DNA from: Streptosporangiaceae bacterium
Lineage (GTDB): Bacteria; Actinomycetota; Actinomycetes; Streptosporangiales; Streptosporangiaceae
Direction of reading: 5' to 3'
Assembly (NCBI GenBank): GCA_030045215.1
Contig: JASIBJ010000098.1
Location: forward strand, 1 to 5,609
Length of the DNA: 5,609 nucleotides
The position numbers were made by a program, and so were the translations under genes. Positions 1 to 5,609 of the stretch are shown one piece after another (the first letter of the stretch is position 1; each line of letters opens with the position of its first letter). The notes under the pieces were generated by a model. It was not told where the DNA came from and made no database searches. It saw nothing but the letters and a program-made list of their open reading frames with translations.

Positions 1-39
1 GACACCGCGGACCTTCAGTGCTGCTCGCGACGTAGAAGC

Positions 40-46
40 GAGGTGG
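40..46 (+). promoter_or_regulatory. Shine-Dalgarno sequence of the cupredoxin gene
   Basis: GAGGTGG lies 6 bases upstream of the GTG at 53 and supports that codon as the start. The reading frame stays open to the left edge of the window, but no ATG, GTG or TTG occurs in it before 53. The ribosome site is therefore the main argument for the start. Confidence 0.6.
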
Positions 47-52
47 TGGCTG

Positions 53-760
53 GTGTCCTTGCCGGCACGTATCGGAGTTCTGGTCGTGGCGTTCCTCGCC
101 GTCGTGGCGATCAGTCTTTTCGTAGTTATCAAGCTCTTCCTGGGTGATGGTCCGCCGACGGTCGCCTTCGGTACCACCGTGGCCGCCGACACCGGCGCCA
201 CGGTGAACGTCGTCATGCAGGAGGACCCGCAGAACGACGTCAGCACCCACCCGGACTGGGTGTCCTACTTCGTCCAGAGCCCTGTGACCCACCAGTGGGT
301 GCACACCACCCTGTTCCAGGTGCCGGCCGGCAGCAAGATCGACATGACGATCTACGGCTTCGACGGCTGCACGCCGCTGCGGAACAACCTGTGGGGCCAG
401 GTCACGGGCACCATCGGCAACGTGGCCTACGAAAACGGCAAGCCGTTCACGGACCTGAACTCCTATTCGGGCTGCAACGTGGCGCACACCTTCTCGATGC
501 CGGGCCTCGGGCTGAACGTCCCGATGGGGTCACCCACGCTGGCCCAGATCGCCAAGCCGGGTCTGTGCAGCGTGTCGCCCTGTACGGTTACGCCTGGCAA
601 CCCGCACGTGGTGATGACGTTCAGCTTCATGTCGCCGAAGACGCCCGGCGAGTACTTCTGGCAGTGCCGCATCCCCTGCGGCGGCGGCTTCATCGACGGA
701 TTCGGCGGCCCGATGCAGACGATCGGCTTCATGACCGGCAACATGGTGGTGGTTAACTGA
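53..760 (+). CDS. Membrane-anchored cupredoxin, subunit II (CuA-domain)-like, with altered copper site
   Basis: This 235-residue protein has an uncleaved-looking N-terminal membrane helix (about residues 7-29) followed by an extracytoplasmic beta-sandwich domain. The domain aligns with the CuA domain of oxidase subunit II. NVAHTFSMPGLGLN (143-156) matches the family's VIHSFW..PxLGxK stretch, giving copper ligand H145. GEYFWQCRIPC (199-209) matches the GxYxGQCxELC loop, giving C205 and C209. The usual His and Met four and seven residues after the second Cys are F213 and G216, and no His follows C209. Two further Cys pairs, C106/C141 bordering an insertion and C172/C177, could form disulfides. 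The stop overlaps the next start by one base (TGATG), so it is probably co-translated with the true subunit II. Roles that fit are electron donor, extra oxidase subunit or copper carrier. The fold is fairly certain; the function is not. Confidence 0.85.
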   Translation: MSLPARIGVLVVAFLAVVAISLFVVIKLFLGDGPPTVAFGTTVAADTGATVNVVMQEDPQNDVSTHPDWVSYFVQSPVTHQWVHTTLFQVPAGSKIDMTIYGFDGCTPLRNNLWGQVTGTIGNVAYENGKPFTDLNSYSGCNVAHTFSMPGLGLNVPMGSPTLAQIAKPGLCSVSPCTVTPGNPHVVMTFSFMSPKTPGEYFWQCRIPCGGGFIDGFGGPMQTIGFMTGNMVVVN

Positions 761-1716
761 TGGCAGCTTCGACCGCGCCAGAACCCGTCGCCGGCGGCTC
801 GGCCGGGACCGAGCCCAATCACGGGCTGCGCATCTTCTTGTTGTGGCTGCCGCTCGCGCTCGGCGCCGACCTGCTGCTCTGGTTTGTCTACGGCCCGCAC
901 ATGCCGCCGGGGATCATGTCCACCTCGGCGGCGAGCCAGCAGTTCGACATCAAGGTCATGTCGGTCATGGCCGCGCCGGTCATGGTCTTCGTGCTCGCGT
1001 ACGGCGCCTACGCGCTGGTCGTCTGGCGCCACCGGGAGGGCGACGAAGAGGACGGGCCGGCGATCTACGGGCACACCAGGATCCAGGCCGCCTGGATCAC
1101 GGTGACCGCGGTGATCGTGCTGTGCCTGGCCGGTTTCGGGACCTATGAGCTGGCCGGGACCGGAATGGCGGGCGCGGGCGGAGGCGAGGGCCCGAACCCG
1201 ATCTGGAAGCCGAACGGCAGCAACTACCTGCAGGTCCAGGTCATCGCCCAGCAGTGGCGGTTCACGTTCCGGTATCCGCAGTTCGGCGGCTTCGAGACGA
1301 CTGCGCTCGTGCTTCCCATTAACCGGCCGGTCCAGTTCAACGTCACCTCGATCGACGTGATTCACAGCTTCTGGGCCTACCAGCTCGGCGTGAAGGCCGA
1401 CGCGAACCCCGGCGTGAACAACGTCGCCTACACCACGCCGAGGCAGACCGGCATCTTCAAGGTCCAGTGCGCCGAGTTGTGCGGCCTCTGGCACGGGGCC
1501 ATGTACAACTTCGGCCGGGTGGTCAGCGACTCCGCATTCGAGGCGTGGGCGACCTCGACCGAGACCCAGCTCGCCTCCTTCACGAAGACGCTGCCGCCGT
1601 ATTCGACGACGTACGACCCGACCACGATCGCGCAAATGAGCAAGGCCATGGTCGCGGCCGGGCTCACCGGCGCTCAGGGCTTCTATTACCCGCCACAGGA
1701 TCCGGTGCAGCCGTGA
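760..1716 (+). CDS. coxB: Cytochrome c oxidase subunit II with intact CuA site
   Basis: Subunit II accepts electrons from a cytochrome c or cupredoxin at the dinuclear CuA centre and passes them to subunit I. All six ligand positions are visible: H202 in DVIHSFW, then C237, E239, C241, H245 and M248 in CAELCGLWHGAM. W166 in the QQW motif matches the conserved electron-entry tryptophan. The 318-residue protein has three predicted membrane helices (about 24-44, 64-89 and 110-132) instead of the usual two. The charged loop after the second helix (WRHREGDEED) fits a cytoplasmic face, which puts the CuA domain outside. There is no lipobox and no fused cytochrome c domain, so it is not of the caa3 fusion type. 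A tail of about 40 residues rich in Pro, Tyr and Ala (278-318) follows the domain. Translation is probably coupled to the preceding gene, since no strong ribosome site is seen before the ATG. Confidence 0.95.
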   Translation: MAASTAPEPVAGGSAGTEPNHGLRIFLLWLPLALGADLLLWFVYGPHMPPGIMSTSAASQQFDIKVMSVMAAPVMVFVLAYGAYALVVWRHREGDEEDGPAIYGHTRIQAAWITVTAVIVLCLAGFGTYELAGTGMAGAGGGEGPNPIWKPNGSNYLQVQVIAQQWRFTFRYPQFGGFETTALVLPINRPVQFNVTSIDVIHSFWAYQLGVKADANPGVNNVAYTTPRQTGIFKVQCAELCGLWHGAMYNFGRVVSDSAFEAWATSTETQLASFTKTLPPYSTTYDPTTIAQMSKAMVAAGLTGAQGFYYPPQDPVQP

Positions 1717-1790
1717 TCAAGTCCGCGTCCGACCGTCCCGTGGGGAATACCTGGACCAAGATCCCCGAGCCGACAGCGATGAAGGGGTGA
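1713..1790 (+). CDS. Probable 25-residue small protein between subunits II and I
   Basis: A GTG start overlaps the subunit II stop in the four bases GTGA (1713-1716), a classic translational-coupling arrangement. The frame ends in TGA four bases before the subunit I ATG. Third-position G+C is 22 of 25 codons, against 12 of 25 and 14 of 25 at the first and second positions, which is the pattern of real coding sequence in this window. The peptide begins MIKSASDRPVG and ends TAMKG; it is hydrophilic, slightly basic, has two Trp/Pro-containing stretches and no membrane helix. I recognise no family. It could be a small oxidase-associated polypeptide or a leader that couples translation of subunits II and I; its last codons contain the subunit I ribosome site. 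No strong ribosome site precedes it (only AGGA at 1697-1700), so it depends on coupling. Confidence 0.5.
   Translation: MIKSASDRPVGNTWTKIPEPTAMKG
1782..1787 (+). promoter_or_regulatory. Shine-Dalgarno sequence of subunit I, inside the small reading frame
   Basis: AAGGGG lies 7 bases before the ATG at 1795 and supports that start. It falls in the last codons (AAG GGG TGA) of the 25-residue frame, so ribosomes finishing that frame would stop on top of the subunit I start. Confidence 0.6.
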
Positions 1791-1794
1791 CCTG

Positions 1795-3783
1795 ATGGCC
1801 ATCGAGACTCAGCCAGACCAGGCGCGAGGATCCGGCGGCGGCGCCCCGGCCCGCGCAGGCCGCGAGCGGCCCTGGTGGCAGCGTCCCGGGATCCATACCG
1901 CGATCGTCGGGGCGGTGGTCGGCTACCTCGCGGGTTCCTTCCTCGGCAGCTTCCTGACCGGCACCGGCAGCGGCCTGTACCCCAACGTGACGCTGTCCGA
2001 CTCCAAGGACTGGCCGCTCGTGCTCGGCTACCTATTCGCGATCGTCGGCTGGCTGGCCGGGCTCGGCGTCTTCAACGACGTGCTCAGGCAGATGGCCGGC
2101 CGCCCGCTCAACGGCTCCAACACCCAGGAAGCCGAGACCCAGGGCGGGCTGGCGAAGTATTTCAGGTACGAGCTCGACCACAAGGTGGTCGGCATCCAGT
2201 ACCTGGTCGGAATGATCATCTACTTCTGCACCGCCGGGCTGTTCGCGATGGCAATCAGGACCGAGCTGCTGTCCCCGGTCAACCACGTGTTCAGCTCGCA
2301 GGTCTATATCGAGATCGTCGGCGAGCACGGCACCATGATGATGATGCTCATGACCTCGGTCATCGTCGGCCCGTTCGGCAACTACCTCGTGCCGCTGATG
2401 ATCGGCTCGAAGCGGGTCGCGTTCCCCCGGATCGAGGCTCTCTCGTTCTGGCTGACCCCGTGCGCCTTCCTCATCCTGCTGTCCGGCCTGCTGGTCGGCG
2501 GCTGGCCGTTCGGCTGGACCGGCTACGCGCCGCTGTCGATCCAGTCCACGATCGGGGCCGACTCGTACGCGACCGCGTTCGGGCTCATGGGCGTGTCGGT
2601 AATCCTGGCCGGTTTCAACATCATCTGCACGGTGATCTGCTACCGGGCCCCCGGCATGCGCTGGAGCCGTCTGCCGATCTTCGTCTGGGCGATGATCTCC
2701 ACCTCGTTCCTGCTCGTGCTGGCCGCGCCGGTGCTGGTTGGCGGCATGTACATGCTGCTGATGGACCGGACCGCGCAGACGGCCTTCTTCGAGGACTCCC
2801 TCGGTGGCAGCAGCTACCTGTACGAGAACTTGTTCTGGTTCTTCGGGCACCCCGAGGTGTACATCCTGGCCCTGCCCGGCTTCGGGATCGTGATGGAGAT
2901 CCTGCCGGTCATGTGCCGCAAACCGCTGTTCGCCTACAAGGTCGCCTGTGCGGGCATGATCGGGGTGTCCCTGCTGAGCTTCTTCGTCTGGCAGCACCAC
3001 CTGTTCGACAGCGGCATCAACCCGGACATGCGGCCGCTGTTCATGCTGACCACCGAGCTCATCTCGATCCCGACCGGGTTCATCTACCTGGTGGCCATAG
3101 GCACGCTGTGGAAGGCGAAAATCCGGTTCACCGTGCCGATGCTGTTCTGCCTCGGGATGCTGTTCAACTTCCTGATCGGCGGCGTCTCGGGCGTATTCGT
3201 GTCCGACGTCCCCGCCGACGTGACCGAGCACGGCAGCTTCTTCGTGATGGCCCACTTCCACTACACGATCATGGGCGGCCTGATCTTCGCCTTCATGGCC
3301 GGGATCTACTACTGGCTGCCAAAGATGACCGGGATCAGGCTGAACAACAGGCTCGGGCTCTGGCACTTCTGGCTCATGTTCCTGGCGTTCAACTTCACGT
3401 TCCTGCCGCTGTTCGCGGTCGGCATGGCCGGCCAGCCGCGGCGGGTGTTCGAGTACGCCCTGAACCTGCAGCCGCTGAACGACTGGGCCTCGATCTCGTC
3501 GTTCTTCCTGGGCGGGTCGATCCTGATATTCGTGATCAATTGCGTCTGGTCGACCGTCATCGTGCGCGACCGCGAGGAAGGCAACCCGTGGCGGTCGCGC
3601 GGGCTGGAGTGGCAGCTCGCCTCGCCGCCGCCGCCGGGGAACTTCGAGCACATTCCCGTGGTGCTCTCGGCCCCGTATGACTACGGCGTCAAGGACGCCC
3701 AGCCGGTCGCCGACCTGAACCCGCCCGTGGGCGTGATAACGGCGGCTATCACCTCATCGGCGCCAGTCGGAGCGGAGGCTTAA
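1795..3783 (+). CDS. coxA: Heme-copper oxidase subunit I (A-type, divergent), 14 predicted membrane helices
   Basis: This is the catalytic subunit, reducing oxygen to water at a heme/CuB centre. Visible ligands are H178 and H489 for the low-spin heme, H487 for the high-spin heme, and H352, H401 and H402 for CuB. Y356 in HPEVY is the tyrosine that cross-links to H352; E354 is the helix VI glutamate that marks A1-type enzymes. R549/R550 match the heme-propionate arginine pair. Two helices (about 34-55 and 73-95) precede the usual twelve, which begin after YELDHKVVGIQYL; at 662 residues it is about 100 longer than the common form. It departs from the canonical proton routes: R207 replaces the D-pathway aspartate (GAPDMAFPR reads GSKRVAFPR), E214 replaces the nearby asparagine, I430 replaces the K-pathway lysine after PTG, and G480 replaces the Mg-site aspartate. 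The C-terminal LEWQLASPPPPGNF is typical of the family. Heme type cannot be read from the sequence. Confidence 0.97.
   Translation: MAIETQPDQARGSGGGAPARAGRERPWWQRPGIHTAIVGAVVGYLAGSFLGSFLTGTGSGLYPNVTLSDSKDWPLVLGYLFAIVGWLAGLGVFNDVLRQMAGRPLNGSNTQEAETQGGLAKYFRYELDHKVVGIQYLVGMIIYFCTAGLFAMAIRTELLSPVNHVFSSQVYIEIVGEHGTMMMMLMTSVIVGPFGNYLVPLMIGSKRVAFPRIEALSFWLTPCAFLILLSGLLVGGWPFGWTGYAPLSIQSTIGADSYATAFGLMGVSVILAGFNIICTVICYRAPGMRWSRLPIFVWAMISTSFLLVLAAPVLVGGMYMLLMDRTAQTAFFEDSLGGSSYLYENLFWFFGHPEVYILALPGFGIVMEILPVMCRKPLFAYKVACAGMIGVSLLSFFVWQHHLFDSGINPDMRPLFMLTTELISIPTGFIYLVAIGTLWKAKIRFTVPMLFCLGMLFNFLIGGVSGVFVSDVPADVTEHGSFFVMAHFHYTIMGGLIFAFMAGIYYWLPKMTGIRLNNRLGLWHFWLMFLAFNFTFLPLFAVGMAGQPRRVFEYALNLQPLNDWASISSFFLGGSILIFVINCVWSTVIVRDREEGNPWRSRGLEWQLASPPPPGNFEHIPVVLSAPYDYGVKDAQPVADLNPPVGVITAAITSSAPVGAEA
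3774..3778 (+). promoter_or_regulatory. Shine-Dalgarno sequence of subunit III
   Basis: GGAGG overlaps the last codons of subunit I and lies 7 bases before the ATG at 3786, fixing that start. The two genes are separated by only two bases. Confidence 0.7.
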
Positions 3784-3785
3784 AC

Positions 3786-4454
3786 ATGGCAGAGACAACT
3801 GCGCAGCCGCCGGCCGGCCTGAGCCGGGCTGAGGAAGAGGCCGCGTACTATCACGAGGCTGGGCTGAACGCCGCCTGGACCGGCGCGAGACTGGCCGCCG
3901 GCGGGCTCTCGTTCCTGTTCGGCGCCTTCTTCTTCGCGTTCTTCTACCTCAAGTCGCTGAACTCGCACCACCTCTGGTACAACTCGGCGGTGCCCGGGGC
4001 GAAGCAGTGGCTCGGCGGCCTGATCATGGGCCTGATAGTGGCTAGTGCCCTGGTGCAGTGGGGGGCGCTGCAGCGGATCAAGGCAGGCCACAAGGGCATC
4101 TGGCTGCGGGGGGCGACCCTGGCGCTCGTGCTGGGGCTGGCGGCCGTGGCCTTCCAGGTTTACCAGCTCACTGACCTCGGGTTCTGGCCAGGATCGTCCG
4201 GCTATGCCAGCGTGTTCGTGGGCTTCTACCCGGTCTTCCTGGCGATCGTGTTCTGCGCGATGGTGTGGCTGGAAATCCTCATCATGCGCTGCCGGCCGAT
4301 CCCGCCGATCTCGTTCGTCGAGCAGCCGCCCACCTACGCCGAGGCGTTCTCGGTGCAGCGCTTCCAGGCCGCGCTGAGCGGGTTCACGCTGGTGTGGAAT
4401 TACCTCGCGGTGGTCGCTATCCTCTTCTGGATCCTGTTCTACCTGGTCAAGTAG
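3786..4454 (+). CDS. coxC: Cytochrome c oxidase subunit III, five-helix form
   Basis: Subunit III is a non-catalytic membrane subunit that packs against subunit I and stabilises the oxidase. The 222-residue protein has five predicted helices (about 35-56, 75-95, 108-128, 140-166 and 196-220), the number found in short bacterial forms. The first helix, GGLSFLFGAFFFAFFYLK, resembles the subunit III signature FxGxLFFAYFYLR. Two regions differ from the common family pattern: the GFHGxHV motif is replaced by GFYPVFLA (146-153), and the closing WHFVDxVW helix by WNYLAVVAILFW (204-215). It is therefore a divergent member, in keeping with its divergent subunit I. Position directly after subunit I, with a two-base gap and a good ribosome site, supports the assignment strongly. 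Confidence 0.88.
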   Translation: MAETTAQPPAGLSRAEEEAAYYHEAGLNAAWTGARLAAGGLSFLFGAFFFAFFYLKSLNSHHLWYNSAVPGAKQWLGGLIMGLIVASALVQWGALQRIKAGHKGIWLRGATLALVLGLAAVAFQVYQLTDLGFWPGSSGYASVFVGFYPVFLAIVFCAMVWLEILIMRCRPIPPISFVEQPPTYAEAFSVQRFQAALSGFTLVWNYLAVVAILFWILFYLVK

Positions 4455-4473
4455 CGGCGCAGACTCGTGGGGC

Positions 4474-4480
4474 AAGGAGG
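4474..4480 (+). promoter_or_regulatory. Shine-Dalgarno sequence of the CtaG-like gene
   Basis: AAGGAGG lies 11 bases before GTG 4492 in the 37-base gap after subunit III. The next in-frame GTG (4501) would be 20 bases away, so 4492 is preferred although the spacing is a little long. The gap shows no clear hairpin or promoter. Confidence 0.6.
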
Positions 4481-4491
4481 GTAGCCAAGCC

Positions 4492-5418
4492 GTGCATGTA
4501 GTGTTCTCGCACTGGTCTGCTAGCTGGCCCGCGCTGGGCAGTTACGTCGTGATCGCCGTGGTCCACCTCGGCGGGGTGCGGCGGTTGCTGACGGGTGCGG
4601 GCGACGGGCCGAGGTCTCGGGAGCTGAGGCGCCAGGCCATCGTGTTCCACGGCGGACTGCTGCTGGCACTCCTGGCGCTCGTGTCGCCCGTCGGCTACCT
4701 GTCCGATGTCTACATCTGGGTCCGCGGGCTGCAGTTCCTGCTCCTGGCGCTAGTTACCCCTGGCCTGATCGTGCTCGGGGCGCCGTGGCTAGCGCTCCGG
4801 GCGGCGTTCCGGCGGCCCGGTGAGGACGGATCCGCGCGCTCCGGCCGGCCCGACCAGGCGGGGACACACCTCGTTCCCATCGAAGGGGAGCTTCCCGGCC
4901 GCCCGCCGTGGCTGCTTGCCCGGCCTATTCTGGCCGTGGTCGTCGTCAACGTGATCTGGCTGGCCTGGCAGCTTCCCTGGCCGTTCGACGCCGTGCGGCA
5001 CAGCAGCCTGATTGCCTCAGCCGAGCACGCGACCTGCCTGCTGGCGGGGGTCGTCCTGTGGCTGCAGCTCATCGGGTCGGCGCCGTTCAGCCCTCCGGCC
5101 AGGCCGCTGCGGCGGATGGAACTGGTAGTCGCTACGGTCGGAGCGATGACGGTGCTGGGGATGGTGCTGGTCTTCGGGTCCAGCGTCTTGTACCCGGCGT
5201 ACGCCAACTCGGCGCATCACGTGATGACGGTGCTCGATGATCAGCAGCTCTCGGGTGCGGTGATCTGGATGGGATCGCTGCCGCCGCTGATCACCGCCGC
5301 GGTCGCGCTGCTGATGCGCTGGCTAAGCGATGAGGACAGCGCGGAGCTCTCGGCAGACCTCGACCGGCTGCTAGTGCCACGCAAGAATGCCTGGTCGGCC
5401 AGGCCCGGCATCCGATGA
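4492..5418 (+). CDS. ctaG: CtaG-family (Caa3_CtaG) oxidase assembly protein, histidine-poor variant
   Basis: CtaG-family membrane proteins are needed for assembly of caa3-type oxidases, probably in copper delivery to the core. This 308-residue protein has the family layout of about seven hydrophobic helices. Family-like stretches are SPVGYLSDVY (65-74), LVTPGLIVLGAP (87-98), the AEHATCLLAGVVLW helix (177-190) and DDQQLSGAVIW (249-259). A hydrophilic loop rich in Gly, Arg and Pro (about 105-138) splits the third and fourth helices and is longer than I expect. Histidines usual in the family are missing: the HMxQH pair after the SDVY stretch reads R78-G-L-Q-F82, and WHLP reads WQLP (Q160), while H179 of the EH pair is kept. 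The C-terminus is charged and cytoplasmic-looking. Its place after subunits II, I and III supports an assembly role for this oxidase. It is unrelated to the Cox11-type proteins that are also called CtaG. Confidence 0.85.
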   Translation: MHVVFSHWSASWPALGSYVVIAVVHLGGVRRLLTGAGDGPRSRELRRQAIVFHGGLLLALLALVSPVGYLSDVYIWVRGLQFLLLALVTPGLIVLGAPWLALRAAFRRPGEDGSARSGRPDQAGTHLVPIEGELPGRPPWLLARPILAVVVVNVIWLAWQLPWPFDAVRHSSLIASAEHATCLLAGVVLWLQLIGSAPFSPPARPLRRMELVVATVGAMTVLGMVLVFGSSVLYPAYANSAHHVMTVLDDQQLSGAVIWMGSLPPLITAAVALLMRWLSDEDSAELSADLDRLLVPRKNAWSARPGIR

Positions 5419-5438
5419 CCACGACAACGGCTCCCGGC

Positions 5439-5444
5439 AGGAGG
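5439..5444 (+). promoter_or_regulatory. Shine-Dalgarno sequence of the truncated last gene
   Basis: AGGAGG lies 5 bases before GTG 5450 and is the main reason for choosing that start over the ATG at 5415, which overlaps the ctaG stop but opens a different frame. Confidence 0.6.
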
Positions 5445-5449
5445 CGGCA

Positions 5450-5609
5450 GTGCGCGTTCTTATACTCGCGAGTGCGATCACGGACAACACGCCGAACGGG
5501 TACTACTGGACGTTCCTGTGCCCGATGCTGCTGTTCATCTTCATCGCGGCGATCCTCTACCTGCTGTTCAGCAGGCCGCACCGGCGGATTCCGGCCCGGG
5601 CGATCCGGT
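5450..5609 (+). CDS. Small single-helix membrane protein, cut by the window edge
   Basis: The first 53 codons of a further gene are present and run off the right edge. Third-position G+C is 48 of 53 codons, and the GTG start has an AGGAGG site 5 bases upstream, so the frame is convincing. The product starts with about 18 residues ending in TPNGYY, then a membrane helix (about 19-40, WTFLCPMLLFIFIAAILYLLF), then the basic stretch SRPHRRIPARAIR, which by the positive-inside rule should be cytoplasmic. I do not recognise the family. Its place 31 bases after ctaG makes a small oxidase accessory or assembly subunit reasonable, but that is inference. The length of the full protein is unknown. Confidence 0.7.
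   Translation, partial: MRVLILASAITDNTPNGYYWTFLCPMLLFIFIAAILYLLFSRPHRRIPARAIR

Noticed and set aside
1..52. Possible end of an upstream gene at TAG 33-35
   Set aside because: Only ten codons of that frame are inside the window and they show no recognisable motif, so it cannot be supported. No promoter elements are evident in these 52 bases either.
463..1635. Long minus-strand open frame of 390 codons opposite the cupredoxin and subunit II genes
   Set aside because: Its product is rich in Arg, His, Asp and Gly with no recognisable domain. It is the usual mirror of strongly GC3-biased genes and lies opposite two well supported proteins.
1701..1720. Programmed -1 frameshift extending subunit II into the small frame
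   Set aside because: No slippery heptamer is present at the overlap and subunit II already ends after a complete domain and tail; reinitiation at GTGA is the simpler explanation.
2032..3651. Long minus-strand open frame of 539 codons opposite subunit I
   Set aside because: Extremely rich in His, Asp, Glu, Gln and Arg, antisense to a gene with all catalytic motifs; a composition artefact.
4455..4491. Terminator or internal promoter between subunit III and ctaG
   Set aside because: No stable hairpin followed by a T-run and no convincing -35/-10 pair; the gap mostly holds the ribosome site.
5415..5609. ATG overlapping the ctaG stop (ATGA) as the start of the last gene
   Set aside because: That frame has low third-position G+C and a Cys/Ser/Arg-rich product, whereas the GTG 5450 frame gives a clean membrane helix with 48 of 53 G/C-ending codons and its own ribosome site.
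1..5609. CRISPR arrays, insertion sequences, tRNA genes or direct repeats
   Set aside because: None seen; nearly the whole window is occupied by coding sequence with consistent codon use, and there is no sign of recent mobile insertion.

Overview
The window is a tightly packed block of six same-strand reading frames, about two thirds G+C, with a strong preference for G or C at third codon positions and several GTG starts. This suggests a high-GC bacterium, most likely an actinomycete relative (Actinomycetota). That assignment rests on composition and gene style only; no rRNA or other marker is present.

Layout, left to right: a membrane-anchored cupredoxin related to cytochrome oxidase subunit II (53-760); a subunit II with a complete CuA site and three predicted membrane helices (760-1716); a probable 25-residue small protein (1713-1790); a heme-copper oxidase subunit I with two extra N-terminal helices (1795-3783); a five-helix subunit III (3786-4454); a CtaG-type assembly factor (4492-5418); and the start of a small one-helix membrane protein cut by the right edge (5450-5609). 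The first four frames overlap or lie 4 bases apart. The others follow after gaps of 2, 37 and 31 bases, mostly behind clear Shine-Dalgarno sequences, so the block reads as one operon. Its promoter and terminator are outside the window.

Together the genes encode an aerobic terminal oxidase. Electrons should enter through the CuA site of subunit II, pass to the low-spin heme and then the heme/CuB centre of subunit I, and reduce oxygen to water. Subunit III stabilises the core and CtaG would help its assembly. The anchored cupredoxin could be a donor, an extra subunit or a copper-handling protein.

The oxidase is not a textbook one. Subunit I keeps all heme and CuB ligands, the cross-linking tyrosine and the helix VI glutamate, but lacks the D-pathway entry aspartate, the K-pathway lysine and the Mg-site aspartate. 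The upstream cupredoxin aligns with the CuA domain but has lost two copper ligands. The CtaG-like protein lacks the histidines usual in its family. These changes suggest a divergent branch of A-type oxidases with altered proton routes and a paired subunit II arrangement.
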